Made by a program: the position numbers and the translations under genes | In this document: positions 1 through 8,654 of the stretch, piece by piece | Layout: every line of letters begins with the position of its first letter | Numbering within the stretch: position 1 is the first letter of the stretch | Origin: Nocardioides sp. Root1257 | GTDB lineage: Bacteria > Actinomycetota > Actinomycetes > Propionibacteriales > Nocardioidaceae | Direction of reading: 5' to 3' | Length of the DNA stretch: 64,000 nucleotides | NCBI RefSeq assembly: GCF_001425175.1 | Contig: NZ_LMDV01000011.1 | Span: 188,218 to 252,217 of the forward strand | The notes under the pieces: model-generated | Told to the model about the DNA's origin: nothing | The model's database searches: none | The model's input: only the letters and a program-made list of their open reading frames with translations

Positions 1-158
1 ATGGACTTCTTGAGTCGAGCAAGCATCTGATTCCCCCACAGTGATTGAGCAGCCGAGCGCGATGTCGCACGGGATGTCCCGGCGCGCGCCTTGTCGACGA
101 TTTCTTCGGGCCCGGCGACCGGCCACTTGAGAGCGGGCACATCCGGAGCGACTCACCG
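1..158. other. Unassigned DNA before the pilin promoter
   Basis: No gene can be supported here. Forward frames close with stops at about 11-13, 28-30 and 42-44, so the end of an upstream gene may fall in the first 44 bases, but nothing identifiable remains. The rest has no ORF of convincing composition and leads into the sigma-FliA/WhiG-type promoter at 159. Confidence 0.4.
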
Positions 159-186
159 TCAAGTCACGGGTGGCGCGCGCCGACAA
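159..186 (+). promoter_or_regulatory. FliA/WhiG-type promoter of the pilin operon
   Basis: TCAAGTC begins at 159 and GCCGACAA occupies 179-186, giving TCAA-N16-GCCGACAA. The WhiG consensus is TAAA-N16-GCCGATAA, so this matches 3/4 and 7/8 positions at the exact spacing. The -10 ends 39 nt before the preferred pilin start (225), and GGAGAG at 215-220 fits as its ribosome binding site. Very similar elements with nearly the same leader length precede pilM and cheA. The match is direct; assignment to a particular sigma factor is inference. Confidence 0.65.
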
Positions 187-224
187 CCTTGGCAGCCAGA
201 TCTTTCGTCGTGATGGAGAGTGCT

Positions 225-1508
225 GTGAAGAGTGCCGTGGGGGACGGGCGACGTCCGGCCGACGAGGGCATGACCCTCGTCGAGGTGGTCGTCGCGATCA
301 CGCTCTTCGCGGTGATGGCCGGCTCGATCCTCGCGCTGCTGGCAGGGGCGATCCGGCTCACCCGCGACGACCGCTTCCACATGGAGGCCTCGATCCTCGC
401 CAGCCGCGAGCTCGAGATCACGCGGGACGCGTTCGCCTCGGGCGTGCGCGGACCGACGACCATCGACGTGAACCAGGCGGTCAACCCGTCGCCTCTCGCG
501 GGAGGCACCGCCGGCCAGCCGCTGGTCGTGGACAACGTCCCCTACACCGTGACGCGTACGGCGCAGTGGTCCGAGATGGGTCAGACCGCGGCGTCGACCT
601 GCGACGAGGGCGGGTCCATCGAGCTGGCCTACCTGCGCGTCCAGGTGGACGTGTCGTGGCCGGGGCTGGGTGACCGGCCGCCGGTGACCATGTCGACCGT
701 CATGACCCCGCCCAAGGGCACCTACTCGGCGCTGACCGGCCACATCGGGGTCAAGGTCATCGACGCGTCGGGTGCCCCGTTCGGCGGCCGCACGGTGACG
801 GCGACCGGTGCCTCCGGCACCTACACCGAGACGACCTCCGACGACGGCTGCGCGTTGTTCGCGTTCCTCGCGCCCGGGACCTACCAGGTGAAGGTGCAGT
901 CGGTCGGCTACGTCAACCGCAACGGCGACCCGGCCGGCACGGCCACCGCGCAGGTCCAGGTCGGGCAGCTGTGGCGCACCACGATCGAGTACGACCAGGC
1001 GGCGGCACTGACGGCGACCTTCACCACCGCGAGCGGCTACGCGCTCCCGACCACGAACGCCATCCCGATCGCGCTCGGCAACAGCGCCCTGCTCCCGTCG
1101 GGGTCGAAGAGCGTCGCCGGGTCCGGCAACACCCGGACGGTGGCCAACCTCTGGCCCTACCCCTCCGGCTACCAGGTGTGGGCCGGGTCCTGCCTCGACA
1201 ACGACCCGCAGTTCACGGACCAGGACCGCGGGCTCCCGATCACGACCGACCCGGGCACCACGGTCCCGGTCAACGTCCCGCTCGGCGCCATCGACGTCCA
1301 GGGTCCCGCCAACGCGGCGATCACCGCCGTGCACGCCGCGGACTCGGCCTGCGCCTCGGGGCTGACGATCACCCTCGGCACGACCGCCGCGAGCGGCAAG
1401 CTGAAGACCAGCGTCCCGTTCGGCACCTGGACGATCAAGTCCGGCACCAAGACGGCGAGCGTGACCGTCGCCAGCGGCGACAGCCCGCGATCGGTGAACC
1501 TGCCATGA
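225..1508 (+). CDS. Prepilin-like protein with C-terminal carboxypeptidase-regulatory-like domain
   Basis: This is a type IV pilin-like or minor pilin precursor. With the GTG start at 225 (GGAGAG 4 nt upstream) the 427-aa product begins with a short charged leader ending in DEG, then MTLVEVVVAITLFAVMAGSI. The predicted prepilin-peptidase cut is G15/M16, with the conserved Glu at +5 and a single hydrophobic helix. ATG at 213 and GTG at 237 are alternative starts. The middle (about residues 170-240) resembles a CarboxypepD_reg/Big-type beta domain (GHIGVKVIDASGAPFGG... TSDDGCALFAFLAPGTYQV). The C-terminal third is low-complexity, Ser/Thr/Gly-rich and likely extracellular. Its stop overlaps the next gene's start (ATGA), so this is the first gene of a three-prepilin operon behind a FliA/WhiG-type promoter. 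It is far longer than a major pilin, which suggests a minor or tip pilin; that role is inference. Confidence 0.75.
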   Translation: MKSAVGDGRRPADEGMTLVEVVVAITLFAVMAGSILALLAGAIRLTRDDRFHMEASILASRELEITRDAFASGVRGPTTIDVNQAVNPSPLAGGTAGQPLVVDNVPYTVTRTAQWSEMGQTAASTCDEGGSIELAYLRVQVDVSWPGLGDRPPVTMSTVMTPPKGTYSALTGHIGVKVIDASGAPFGGRTVTATGASGTYTETTSDDGCALFAFLAPGTYQVKVQSVGYVNRNGDPAGTATAQVQVGQLWRTTIEYDQAAALTATFTTASGYALPTTNAIPIALGNSALLPSGSKSVAGSGNTRTVANLWPYPSGYQVWAGSCLDNDPQFTDQDRGLPITTDPGTTVPVNVPLGAIDVQGPANAAITAVHAADSACASGLTITLGTTAASGKLKTSVPFGTWTIKSGTKTASVTVASGDSPRSVNLP

Positions 1509-2239
1509 CGATCCGACCACGAGACCCCGAGGCCCGGCTGGACGACGAGGGCGGCAGCATGGCCGAGCTGGTGGTGGCCATGGGGCTCTTCGTCCTCCTC
1601 ACCGTGATGCTCACCGTGACGTCCGTCCTCGGCTACCGGGTCGCGGCCAACCTCGGCAACCGCACCGACAACGCGACGCAAGGGCAGCTCGCCACCGACG
1701 CGGTGAGCAAGGTCCTGCGCACCGCGATCCTGCCCGACCAGCTGACCGAGGTGTCGTGCGTGGACTGCGCCGACACCGCGATCGTGCAGGCGACGCGCAC
1801 GCAGGTCTCCTTCTACGCCAACCTCGGCGCCACCAGCGTCGTCGGACCGAGCCTGGTCACGCTGCGGGTCGTCCAGGACCCCCGTGCGACCCAGACCTCC
1901 GGCCAGCTGGTCCAGACCTTGCAGCCGCCGACCGACCTCGGCAGTGGGAAGTACACCTTCTGCAACCCGGCCAACGCAGGCTGCGTGGTGCAGACGAGGG
2001 TGCTCGCCCGAGGTCTCGCGTGGCCTGCGGCGAACCTGCTCGCGTACTACAACTTCGCAGGCGCCCAGATCACGTCCGCCACCTTCAGCAGCGCCGACCT
2101 GGCGTCGGTGGCCAGCGTCGAGGTGACCCTCACGGTCCAGACCGTCCAGGGCCAGACCAGGTACCCGGCGACGACCGTGGTCAAGCGGGTCCGGCTGCCC
2201 AACTCGGACATCAACGTCCTCGTCCAACCATCGCCGTGA
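1505..2239 (+). CDS. Prepilin-like protein (PilW/PilV-type minor pilin)
   Basis: The 244-aa product starts at the ATG that overlaps the preceding stop. A 16-residue leader rich in Arg/Asp/Glu ends in DEG, followed by GSMAELVVAMGLFVLLTVML. Cutting between G16 and G17 puts Glu at mature position +5, as the prepilin peptidase and pilus assembly require. One N-terminal transmembrane helix is followed by a polar globular domain with Cys-containing segments (CVDCAD; CNPANAGC) that could form disulfides outside the cell. It is the second gene of the prepilin operon. It resembles actinobacterial proteins annotated only by the prepilin cleavage domain. It is probably a minor pilin priming or decorating the filament, because it lacks the short simple architecture of a major pilin. 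Confidence 0.75.
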   Translation: MTIRPRDPEARLDDEGGSMAELVVAMGLFVLLTVMLTVTSVLGYRVAANLGNRTDNATQGQLATDAVSKVLRTAILPDQLTEVSCVDCADTAIVQATRTQVSFYANLGATSVVGPSLVTLRVVQDPRATQTSGQLVQTLQPPTDLGSGKYTFCNPANAGCVVQTRVLARGLAWPAANLLAYYNFAGAQITSATFSSADLASVASVEVTLTVQTVQGQTRYPATTVVKRVRLPNSDINVLVQPSP

Positions 2240-2247
2240 GGTGGAAG

Positions 2248-3951
2248 ATGCGCACACGTGACGACGAGGGCTCGGCCCTCCTGGTGGTGCTCGGCATGAT
2301 GATGGTCCTGACCCTCATCGTCACCGTCGCCGCGACGCTGGCCATGAAGACGGCGGCCTTCGCCCGGCACTCCAACGACTGGAACGCCGCGCTCGCCGCT
2401 GCCGAGGCCGGCGTCGACGACTACCTGGCCCGGCTCAACCGCGACGACAACTACTGGGTCACCAGCCCGGACTGCACCAACGTCGCGATGCGGAAGCCGA
2501 ACGTGAGCAGGTGCTCCTGGGGCGCGTCGACCACCATCGGGTGGGCCGATGTCCCGCAGGGCGACCGTGCTCAGTTCCACTACGACGTCGTCACGACCAG
2601 CACGCCGGTGAACGGCACCATCAAGCTCACGGCGACCGGACGCGTCGGCAGCGTGACGCGCACGGTCTCGACCGTCCTGCGCCGCGGCGGGTTCGGGGAG
2701 TTCCTCTACTACACCGTCTACGAGACGATCGACCCGGCGAACGAGGCGGTCTACGGGCTCAACAATGCCACCGCCCAGGACAAGTGCTCGCACTACGCCT
2801 GGGACCCCACGACGCCCCGACCCAAGAACCAGAGCATCGGCGGCGTCACCGGGTGCGTGAACATCCAGTTCGGTGACAACGACAAGATCAACGGGCCGCT
2901 GCACACCAACGACACCATGCTGACGGGCGGGAACCCGCTGTTCCAGGGGACGGTGACGACGTCCGACCCCGCGTGCCAGCCCGTGAACGGCGTGGCGCGC
3001 CCGGCGACCTCCTGCTACACCAAGAACGGCACGTCGAACCCGCAGTTCGACAAGGGCATCAACTACCGGGCCGAGGTCGAGCTGCCGACCAGCATCGGCG
3101 ACCTCTCCCAGCACGTCGACCCGACCAAGACCTCGACACCGGGGTGCCTCTACACCGGGCCGACGCGGATCAAGCTCATCGACGACGGCAGCACGTACTC
3201 GAAGATGAAGGTGTGGAGCCCCTTCACCGTCTCGGGGGTCAACTCGGGCTGTGGGGGCACGCGGCCCAACGGCGTCACCGTCACCATCCCGAACAACAAC
3301 CTGGTCATGGTGCGCAACGTGCCCTCGAACGAGGCCACCGCGGCCACGTCGGTCGCGTGCACCGGTGGTGCGATCGGCGACGGGTACCCGCTGACCGACG
3401 ACATCAACCGCAAGCTCAACGAGGCGAGCTGCGGCTACGGAACGCTCTACGTCGAGGGTCAGCTCGCCGGTCGCCTGACGTTCTCGGCGGCGAACAACAT
3501 CGTCATCACGGGAGACCTGACCTACTCCGGTGGGAAGACCGGCCTGGACGCACTGGGCCTGATCGCCGAGAACTCGGTGAAGATCTACCACCCCGTGAAG
3601 TCGACCTGCAGCAACCCCTTCAGCTCGAGCTGCTCGAACTACACCGAGCTGTCCCGACCGAACAGCGCCGGCATCTTCAAGAACGCCAAGGTCTACGCCG
3701 CGATCCTGACCTTGCAGCACAGCTTCACGGTCCAGATGTACGACCAGGCGTCGAACCTGGGGACGCTCTCGGTCTTCGGGACCATCGCCCAGCGCTTCCG
3801 TGGCCCGGTCGGACTGGCCGGCGGCACCGGCTTCACCAAGAGCTACGAGTACGACACCCGCCTGCGCTACTCGCCGCCGCCGTTCTTCCTCGACCCCGTC
3901 CGGTCGTCGTGGGGGGTCAAGGCGTACGGCGAGTCCACGCCGGCGTACTGA
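2248..3951 (+). CDS. PilX-like pilus assembly protein with large extracellular domain
   Basis: The ATG at 2248 follows GAGGTGGA by a few bases and lies 8 nt after the previous stop. The 567-aa product opens with RTRDDEGSALLVVLGMMMVL, a prepilin-like leader and hydrophobic helix of the PilX N-terminal type, without Glu at +5. A PilX-style stretch of small residues and AAAEAGVDDYL follows at about residues 45-60. The remaining ~500 residues are Asn/Thr/Gly-rich with several Cys pairs and a segment (NDKINGPLHTNDTML, then repeated Gly/Asn turns) that reads like a beta-helical or adhesin-like domain. In other bacteria PilX proteins sit at the pilus tip or modulate aggregation. An adhesive role here is inference from size and composition. 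It ends the prepilin operon; the next gene follows after 159 bp. Confidence 0.7.
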   Translation: MRTRDDEGSALLVVLGMMMVLTLIVTVAATLAMKTAAFARHSNDWNAALAAAEAGVDDYLARLNRDDNYWVTSPDCTNVAMRKPNVSRCSWGASTTIGWADVPQGDRAQFHYDVVTTSTPVNGTIKLTATGRVGSVTRTVSTVLRRGGFGEFLYYTVYETIDPANEAVYGLNNATAQDKCSHYAWDPTTPRPKNQSIGGVTGCVNIQFGDNDKINGPLHTNDTMLTGGNPLFQGTVTTSDPACQPVNGVARPATSCYTKNGTSNPQFDKGINYRAEVELPTSIGDLSQHVDPTKTSTPGCLYTGPTRIKLIDDGSTYSKMKVWSPFTVSGVNSGCGGTRPNGVTVTIPNNNLVMVRNVPSNEATAATSVACTGGAIGDGYPLTDDINRKLNEASCGYGTLYVEGQLAGRLTFSAANNIVITGDLTYSGGKTGLDALGLIAENSVKIYHPVKSTCSNPFSSSCSNYTELSRPNSAGIFKNAKVYAAILTLQHSFTVQMYDQASNLGTLSVFGTIAQRFRGPVGLAGGTGFTKSYEYDTRLRYSPPPFFLDPVRSSWGVKAYGESTPAY

Positions 3952-4110
3952 CGCCCGGGGCAGCGCACCCGGCGACACCCGCCCTGGTCCGGGTGGTCAC
4001 CTGAGTTGGGGACTGGACCCACGGTTGCCTGCCGAGGTCGCCTTCCTCGTCGAGGATGGCGACGACGGCGGGACCAGAGGGCCAGGGGCGTGGCCGGCGG
4101 GGGTGGACGG

Positions 4111-6036
4111 GTGACCAAGAGGCTCGATAACGGACCATCACTGCTGACCGATGCGGGGGTCGGGCGCCTGGTCGCCTCCGAGGCCGATGTCGGCGCTGCC
4201 CGTGAGCGGCGCAGGCAGCTCGCCCTCCGCCGGCTCGCGCTCGTCCTGGCCGTGCTGATGGCGTGGCTGTGGTGGCGCCTGCTCCACGGCGACCCGATCG
4301 ACGTGCGCTCGTGGCACCTCCCGACGTTCGATCCGTTCCTGTTCATGGCGTCGCTGCTGCTGCTCACGATGGTGGGCGTGCTGCTCGCCACGACGATCGG
4401 GGCAGGCCGCTCGCCACACGTCCTCTTCAGGCCGGAGCAGATCGACGTCACCCTCGACGACGTCAGGGGGGTCGACGCCGTCAAGGAGGACGTCGTCCGC
4501 TCCCTCAACCTGTTCCTCGCCCATCGCGCGTTCACCGAGGAGATGGGTGGTACGCCGCGGCGCGGACTGCTCTTCGAAGGGCTGCCGGGGACCGGGAAGA
4601 CCCACATGGCCAAGGCGATGGCCCGCGAGGCCGGCGTCCCGTTCCTCTTCGTGTCCGCGACCTCGTTCCAGTCGATGTACTACGGCGCCACCGCACGCAA
4701 GATCCGTTCCTACTTCCGAGAGCTGCGCAAGGCCGCCCGACGCGACGGGGGCGCCATCGGCTTCATCGAGGAGATCGACGCGATCGCGGTGACCCGGCGA
4801 GGCATGTCCGCCGTACCCGCGCCGAGCCTCGACCCCGTGCTGCCCTACGACTCGTCCCTCATCGGACACACCTCGTGCGGGTGGCACCCGCCGGCCACGG
4901 TGTTCACCGTCGACCGGGCCCCGGCGATCAACCGCTCGACCATCAGTGAGGGCACCGGCGGCGTGGTCAACGAGCTCCTCGTCCAGATGCAGTCGTTCAA
5001 CGAGCCGAGCGGCTCCCAGAAGGCCCAGGCCTGGCTGATCGAGCAGCTCAACGCGCTGCTGCCGGCCCACCGTCAGCTGCGGCGGCCGGCGCCCGTGCCG
5101 ACGAACGTGCTGGTCATCGCGGCGACGAACCGCGCCGACAACCTCGACCCGGCACTGCTGCGCCCGGGCCGCTTCGACCGCCGGCTGACGTTCGACCCAC
5201 CCGGTCGGGTGGGCCGCCGTGAGCTCGTCGACCACTTCCTGGCCCGCAAGGCACACGTCCCCGAGCTGGACGACGACGCCGTACGGGAGCACCTGGCGGC
5301 GCTGACCCAGGGCTACACGCCCGTCATGATCGAGCACCTCTTCGACGAGGCCCTGGTCAACGCGCTGCGGCGCGGGGACCGCGCGATGACCGTCCGCGAC
5401 ATCGAACGCGCCCGGCTGACCGAGGAGATCGGTCTGGGCCAGCCGGTGCAGTACACCGACCAGGAGCGGACCCTGATCGCCACCCACGAGGCCGGGCACG
5501 CCACCACGGCGTGGCTGATCGCACCCGAGCGGCGCCTGGAGGTCCTCACGATCATCAAGCGCCGTGACGCGCTGGGGCTGCTGGCACATGGCGACCGGGA
5601 CGAGGTCTTCACCCGGTCCCGTCACGAGATGCTCAACCTGATCCGGATCGCGATGGGTGGCATGGTCGCCGAGGAGCTGTTCGTGTCCGACGTCTCGACC
5701 GGTCCCGGCGGCGACCTGGTCGCAGCCACCACGGTGGCGGCACAGATGGTCGGGGTGTGCGGCATGGATGACAGCCTGGTGTCCTTCCAGGCCGTCCAGG
5801 GCGCGGCGCTCTCGGACACCAACATCGTCGGCCGGGTCCTCGGCGACCCCCAGGGGCGGGCGGCCGTCGAACGCCTGCTGCACGAGCAGAAGCAGCAGGT
5901 CCACGACCTGCTGGCCGAGAACATGCACCTGGTCGCGGCGCTGCGGGATGCGCTGGTGAGCCGTCACGAGCTGATCGGCGCCGAGATCACCTCCGTGCTC
6001 GAGGCCGCAGCCAGTCGGCACAAGGAGCGGATCTGA
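4111..6036 (+). CDS. FtsH-like membrane AAA ATPase/M41 metalloprotease, divergent
   Basis: The GTG start at 4111 gives a 641-aa protein; the upstream in-frame extension looks non-coding. Two transmembrane helices lie at about residues 41-58 and 76-96. The AAA module has Walker A GLPGTGKT (157-164), pore motif MYYG (~189-192), a Walker B-like IGFIEEID with Glu in place of the usual Asp (216-223), and a second region of homology with RPGRFDRR (~351-358). The M41 protease domain carries HEAGH (459-463) and the third zinc ligand Asp in STGPGGDL (~535), so proteolysis looks intact. About 80-100 residues (230-330) are inserted between Walker B and the second region of homology, where canonical FtsH has a short loop. 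Lying between pilin and pilus-motor genes, it may degrade or remodel pilus components rather than act as housekeeping FtsH. The family assignment is firm; the pilus role is inferred from context. Confidence 0.8.
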   Translation: MTKRLDNGPSLLTDAGVGRLVASEADVGAARERRRQLALRRLALVLAVLMAWLWWRLLHGDPIDVRSWHLPTFDPFLFMASLLLLTMVGVLLATTIGAGRSPHVLFRPEQIDVTLDDVRGVDAVKEDVVRSLNLFLAHRAFTEEMGGTPRRGLLFEGLPGTGKTHMAKAMAREAGVPFLFVSATSFQSMYYGATARKIRSYFRELRKAARRDGGAIGFIEEIDAIAVTRRGMSAVPAPSLDPVLPYDSSLIGHTSCGWHPPATVFTVDRAPAINRSTISEGTGGVVNELLVQMQSFNEPSGSQKAQAWLIEQLNALLPAHRQLRRPAPVPTNVLVIAATNRADNLDPALLRPGRFDRRLTFDPPGRVGRRELVDHFLARKAHVPELDDDAVREHLAALTQGYTPVMIEHLFDEALVNALRRGDRAMTVRDIERARLTEEIGLGQPVQYTDQERTLIATHEAGHATTAWLIAPERRLEVLTIIKRRDALGLLAHGDRDEVFTRSRHEMLNLIRIAMGGMVAEELFVSDVSTGPGGDLVAATTVAAQMVGVCGMDDSLVSFQAVQGAALSDTNIVGRVLGDPQGRAAVERLLHEQKQQVHDLLAENMHLVAALRDALVSRHELIGAEITSVLEAAASRHKERI

Positions 6037-6048
6037 CCGTCCGGGCGC

Positions 6049-6078
6049 GGCGCCAGGACCCCCATGTGTCCTGGCGCC
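6049..6078. terminator. Bidirectional hairpin between convergent genes
   Basis: GGCGCCAGGAC (6049-6059) and GTCCTGGCGCC (6068-6078) form a perfect 11-bp stem with an 8-nt loop. It lies 12 nt after the FtsH-like stop and 18 nt beyond the pilC stop, exactly where two convergent transcripts must end. There is no long U-tract, which is usual for high-GC actinobacterial terminators. Confidence 0.75.
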
Positions 6079-6096
6079 CCCCCGGCGCCGACGTGC

Positions 6097-7320
6097 TCAG
6101 CCGATCATGTCGAAGACCTTGAAGATCGGCATGTACAGCGCGACGATCATCGACCCGACCAGCAGGCCGAGGAACGCGATCATCAACGGTTCGATGAGAG
6201 CGGTGAGCGACTCGGTCATGGCCTCGACCTCGCTGTCGTAGAAGTCGGCCACCTTCATCAGCATCTGGTCGGTGGCGCCGGCCTCCTCGCCGGACGCGAT
6301 CATCTGCACCACCATCGGCGGGAAGACCTCGTGCGCGGCGAGCGGCCCCGCGACGGACTCGCCACGGCGTACCGACTCCTGGACCTCCTTGAGCGCCCGC
6401 GAGATCACGATCGACCCGGTCGTCTCGGAGACGATGTCGATGGACTGCAGGATCGGGACCCCCGAGGACAGCAGGGTGCCGAGGTTGCGGGCGAAGCGGG
6501 TCAGCGCGAGCTTCTGGAACAGCTTCCCGAACACCGGGAGCTTGAGCTTGGCCGGGTCGACGACGTTGCGGACCCGCTCGGTCCGGCCGTACCGCCGCCA
6601 CCAGATGGTGAACGCGATGCCGGCCACGACCCCCAGCGGGAGGAGGAACTTCATGGCGTCGGAGAGCCACACGAGGACCCGGGTCGGCAACGGCAGCTCA
6701 CCACCGAGGTTCGCGAACATGTCCCGGAAGACCGGCACGACGAAGATCAGCATCGCGACGCACATCAGCATCGCCAGCACGAAGACGACGACCGGATAGG
6801 TCAGCGCTGCCTTGATCTTCCCGCGCAGCTTCACCTCGGCCTCGAAGTTGTCGGCGATCTGTCGCATGGCGCGATCGAGGAAGCCGCCTGCCTCGCCCGC
6901 TCGGGTCATGCTGACCATCAGCGGCGGGAACGCGTCGGGGTGCCGGGCGAACGCGGCGGACAGGCTCAGGCCGGACTCGACCTCCTGCTTGACCGCGCGC
7001 AGGACGGCGCGCAGCGCCTCGTTCTCCGACTGCTCCGCCATGATCGTGAGCGCACGGGTCATGGTCAGGCCGGCGTCGATCATGGTCGCGAACTGGCGGG
7101 AGAAGACCGCGAGGTCGCGGGTCTTGACCCGCTTCTTGAAGCCGAGCTTGATCTCGCGCTGCATGCCGACGTTCGCCGGTCGCACCTCGAGCGGCACGTA
7201 GCCCATCGCGCGCAGCTTGTCGGCGACCGCGCCCTCCGACGCGGCCTCGACCTTCCCCTCGCTCAGGCGACCCTGGGTGTCACGGACCTTGTAGGAGTAC
7301 TGCGTCGCGGTGACGGTCAT
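6097..7320 (-). CDS. pilC: Type IV pilus inner-membrane platform protein PilC
   Basis: The 407-aa protein starts at the ATG at 7320, with GAGGAC just upstream. It has the duplicated type II secretion F (T2SSF) domain: copy one runs from FSRQFATMIDAGLTMTRAL to about residue 200, copy two from FARNLGTLLSSGVPILQSI to the C-terminus. Hydrophobic segments lie around residues 175-200, 220-245 and 375-400. PilC is the inner-membrane platform on which the PilB and PilT ATPases act to extend and retract the filament. It is the last gene of the pilT2-rsiG-like-pilB-pilT1-pilC operon, 31 bp after pilT1, and is followed by a hairpin terminator shared with the convergent FtsH-like gene. Confidence 0.93.
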   Translation of the reverse strand: MTVTATQYSYKVRDTQGRLSEGKVEAASEGAVADKLRAMGYVPLEVRPANVGMQREIKLGFKKRVKTRDLAVFSRQFATMIDAGLTMTRALTIMAEQSENEALRAVLRAVKQEVESGLSLSAAFARHPDAFPPLMVSMTRAGEAGGFLDRAMRQIADNFEAEVKLRGKIKAALTYPVVVFVLAMLMCVAMLIFVVPVFRDMFANLGGELPLPTRVLVWLSDAMKFLLPLGVVAGIAFTIWWRRYGRTERVRNVVDPAKLKLPVFGKLFQKLALTRFARNLGTLLSSGVPILQSIDIVSETTGSIVISRALKEVQESVRRGESVAGPLAAHEVFPPMVVQMIASGEEAGATDQMLMKVADFYDSEVEAMTESLTALIEPLMIAFLGLLVGSMIVALYMPIFKVFDMIG

Positions 7321-7351
7321 CTGTCTGTCCTCGGATCGTGGTGGGTGGTGG

Positions 7352-8572
7352 TCACTGCCAGGACGCGACGGCGCGGGTGTGGCCCGGTCCGGCGAGCGTC
7401 TCGAAGTCGGCCCGGTTGGTGCACGCCTCGGCGCCCGCCGCATAGGTGATCCGGCCCGCCTTCACGAGCGCCGCGAGGTGTGCGTTCAGGGTCTGCATGC
7501 CGTCGCGTGCGCCGGCCTGCAGGGAGCCCTGGATCTGCTGCAGCTTGTTGTCGCGGATCATGGCGCGGATGCCGGTGTTGCAGACCATGACCTCGACGGC
7601 CGCCGTCCGGCCCTGTCCGTCCGCGGTCTTCACGAGGGTCTGGCAGACGACGCCCTGCAGCGTCGCGGCCAGCTGGGTGCGGACCTGCTGCTGCTGCTCG
7701 GACGGGAAGACGTCCACGACACGGGTGATGGTGTCCTGGGCCGACTGCGTGTGCAGGGTGGCCAGCACCAGGTGGCCGGTCTCCGCGGCCGTGAGCGCGA
7801 CCGAGATCGTGTCGAGGTCGCGGAGCTCGCCGACCAGGATCACGTCGGGGTCCTGCCGCAGGGCGTGTTTGAGGGCCGCGCGGAACCCGTGGGTGTCGGC
7901 GCCCACCTCGCGCTGGTTGACGAGGCACCCGCGGTGCTCGTGGAGGAACTCGATCGGGTCCTCGATGGTGATGATGTGCCCGCGCCGGGACTGGTTGATC
8001 TTGTCGATGATCGCGGCGAGCGTCGTCGACTTGCCCGAGCCGGTCGGGCCGGTGACCAGCACCAGGCCTCGCGGCAGGTCGGCGAAGGTGCCGAGCACCT
8101 CGGGCATGCCGAGGTCCTCGAGGGGGACGATCTCCCACGGGATCACCCGCATCACGGCCCCGATGTCCTCCCGCTGCTGGAACACGTTGACGCGGAACCG
8201 CGCGTGACCCGGCACGGCGTACGCGAAGTCGAGCTCGAGCTCCTCCTCGAAGACCTTGCGCTGCCGCTCGGTCATCACGTTGTAGAGCGTGCGGCGCAGC
8301 TGCTCACCGGTCAGCTCCGGGTAGCCCGGCAGCCGCTCCATGTCGCCGCGGATCCGGACGGTCGGGGGAGCGCCCGACGTGAGGTGGAGGTCCGAGCCGT
8401 TGAGCCGCAGCACCGAGATCAGCAGCTCGTCGATGATGAGGTTGCTCGGAGCCGTCGGGTACTCCGGGTACGCCGGTGCCGCGACCAGCGGTGCGGCCGG
8501 CGCGGCGGGCTGCGGGGGCTCCGGCATCGTGCCGAGGGTCAGGCCGAAGCCGTTCCTGAGGACGTCGTTCAC
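7352..8572 (-). CDS. pilT: Type IV pilus retraction ATPase PilT (first copy)
   Basis: The GTG start at 8572 is preceded by a strong GGAGGAGC. The 406-aa product has a ~45-residue Pro/Ala-rich N-terminal extension, then the PilT core: SDLHLTSGAPPTVRIRG N-terminal domain, Walker A GPTGSGKST, Asp box with VGELRD, and His box TGHLVLATLHTQSAQDT. These mark a hexameric GspE-family ATPase that depolymerises pili. It lies between pilB and pilC. A second PilT-like gene heads the same operon, so one paralogue may act as PilU, an accessory retraction motor. The C-terminal tail (after about residue 345) is shorter than in Pseudomonas PilT. Which paralogue is the main motor cannot be told from sequence alone. 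Confidence 0.93.
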   Translation of the reverse strand: MNDVLRNGFGLTLGTMPEPPQPAAPAAPLVAAPAYPEYPTAPSNLIIDELLISVLRLNGSDLHLTSGAPPTVRIRGDMERLPGYPELTGEQLRRTLYNVMTERQRKVFEEELELDFAYAVPGHARFRVNVFQQREDIGAVMRVIPWEIVPLEDLGMPEVLGTFADLPRGLVLVTGPTGSGKSTTLAAIIDKINQSRRGHIITIEDPIEFLHEHRGCLVNQREVGADTHGFRAALKHALRQDPDVILVGELRDLDTISVALTAAETGHLVLATLHTQSAQDTITRVVDVFPSEQQQQVRTQLAATLQGVVCQTLVKTADGQGRTAAVEVMVCNTGIRAMIRDNKLQQIQGSLQAGARDGMQTLNAHLAALVKAGRITYAAGAEACTNRADFETLAGPGHTRAVASWQ

Positions 8573-8654
8573 GGATGCTCCTCCGAGCTGCCAGTCAAGG
8601 GATGGGCCACCTAGGTGATCGGTGGCTCAGCGCCGTGACTTGAGTCCGTGCCCG

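Noticed and set aside
45..224. Extended N-terminus of the first prepilin from 45
   Set aside because: The extension is basic and low in coding character, the promoter motif lies inside it, and GTG 225 has a ribosome binding site and yields a normal-length prepilin leader.
4111..6036. Housekeeping FtsH
   Set aside because: The ~100-residue insertion, the altered Walker B and the pilus neighbourhood argue for a divergent paralogue. The canonical gene is expected elsewhere.
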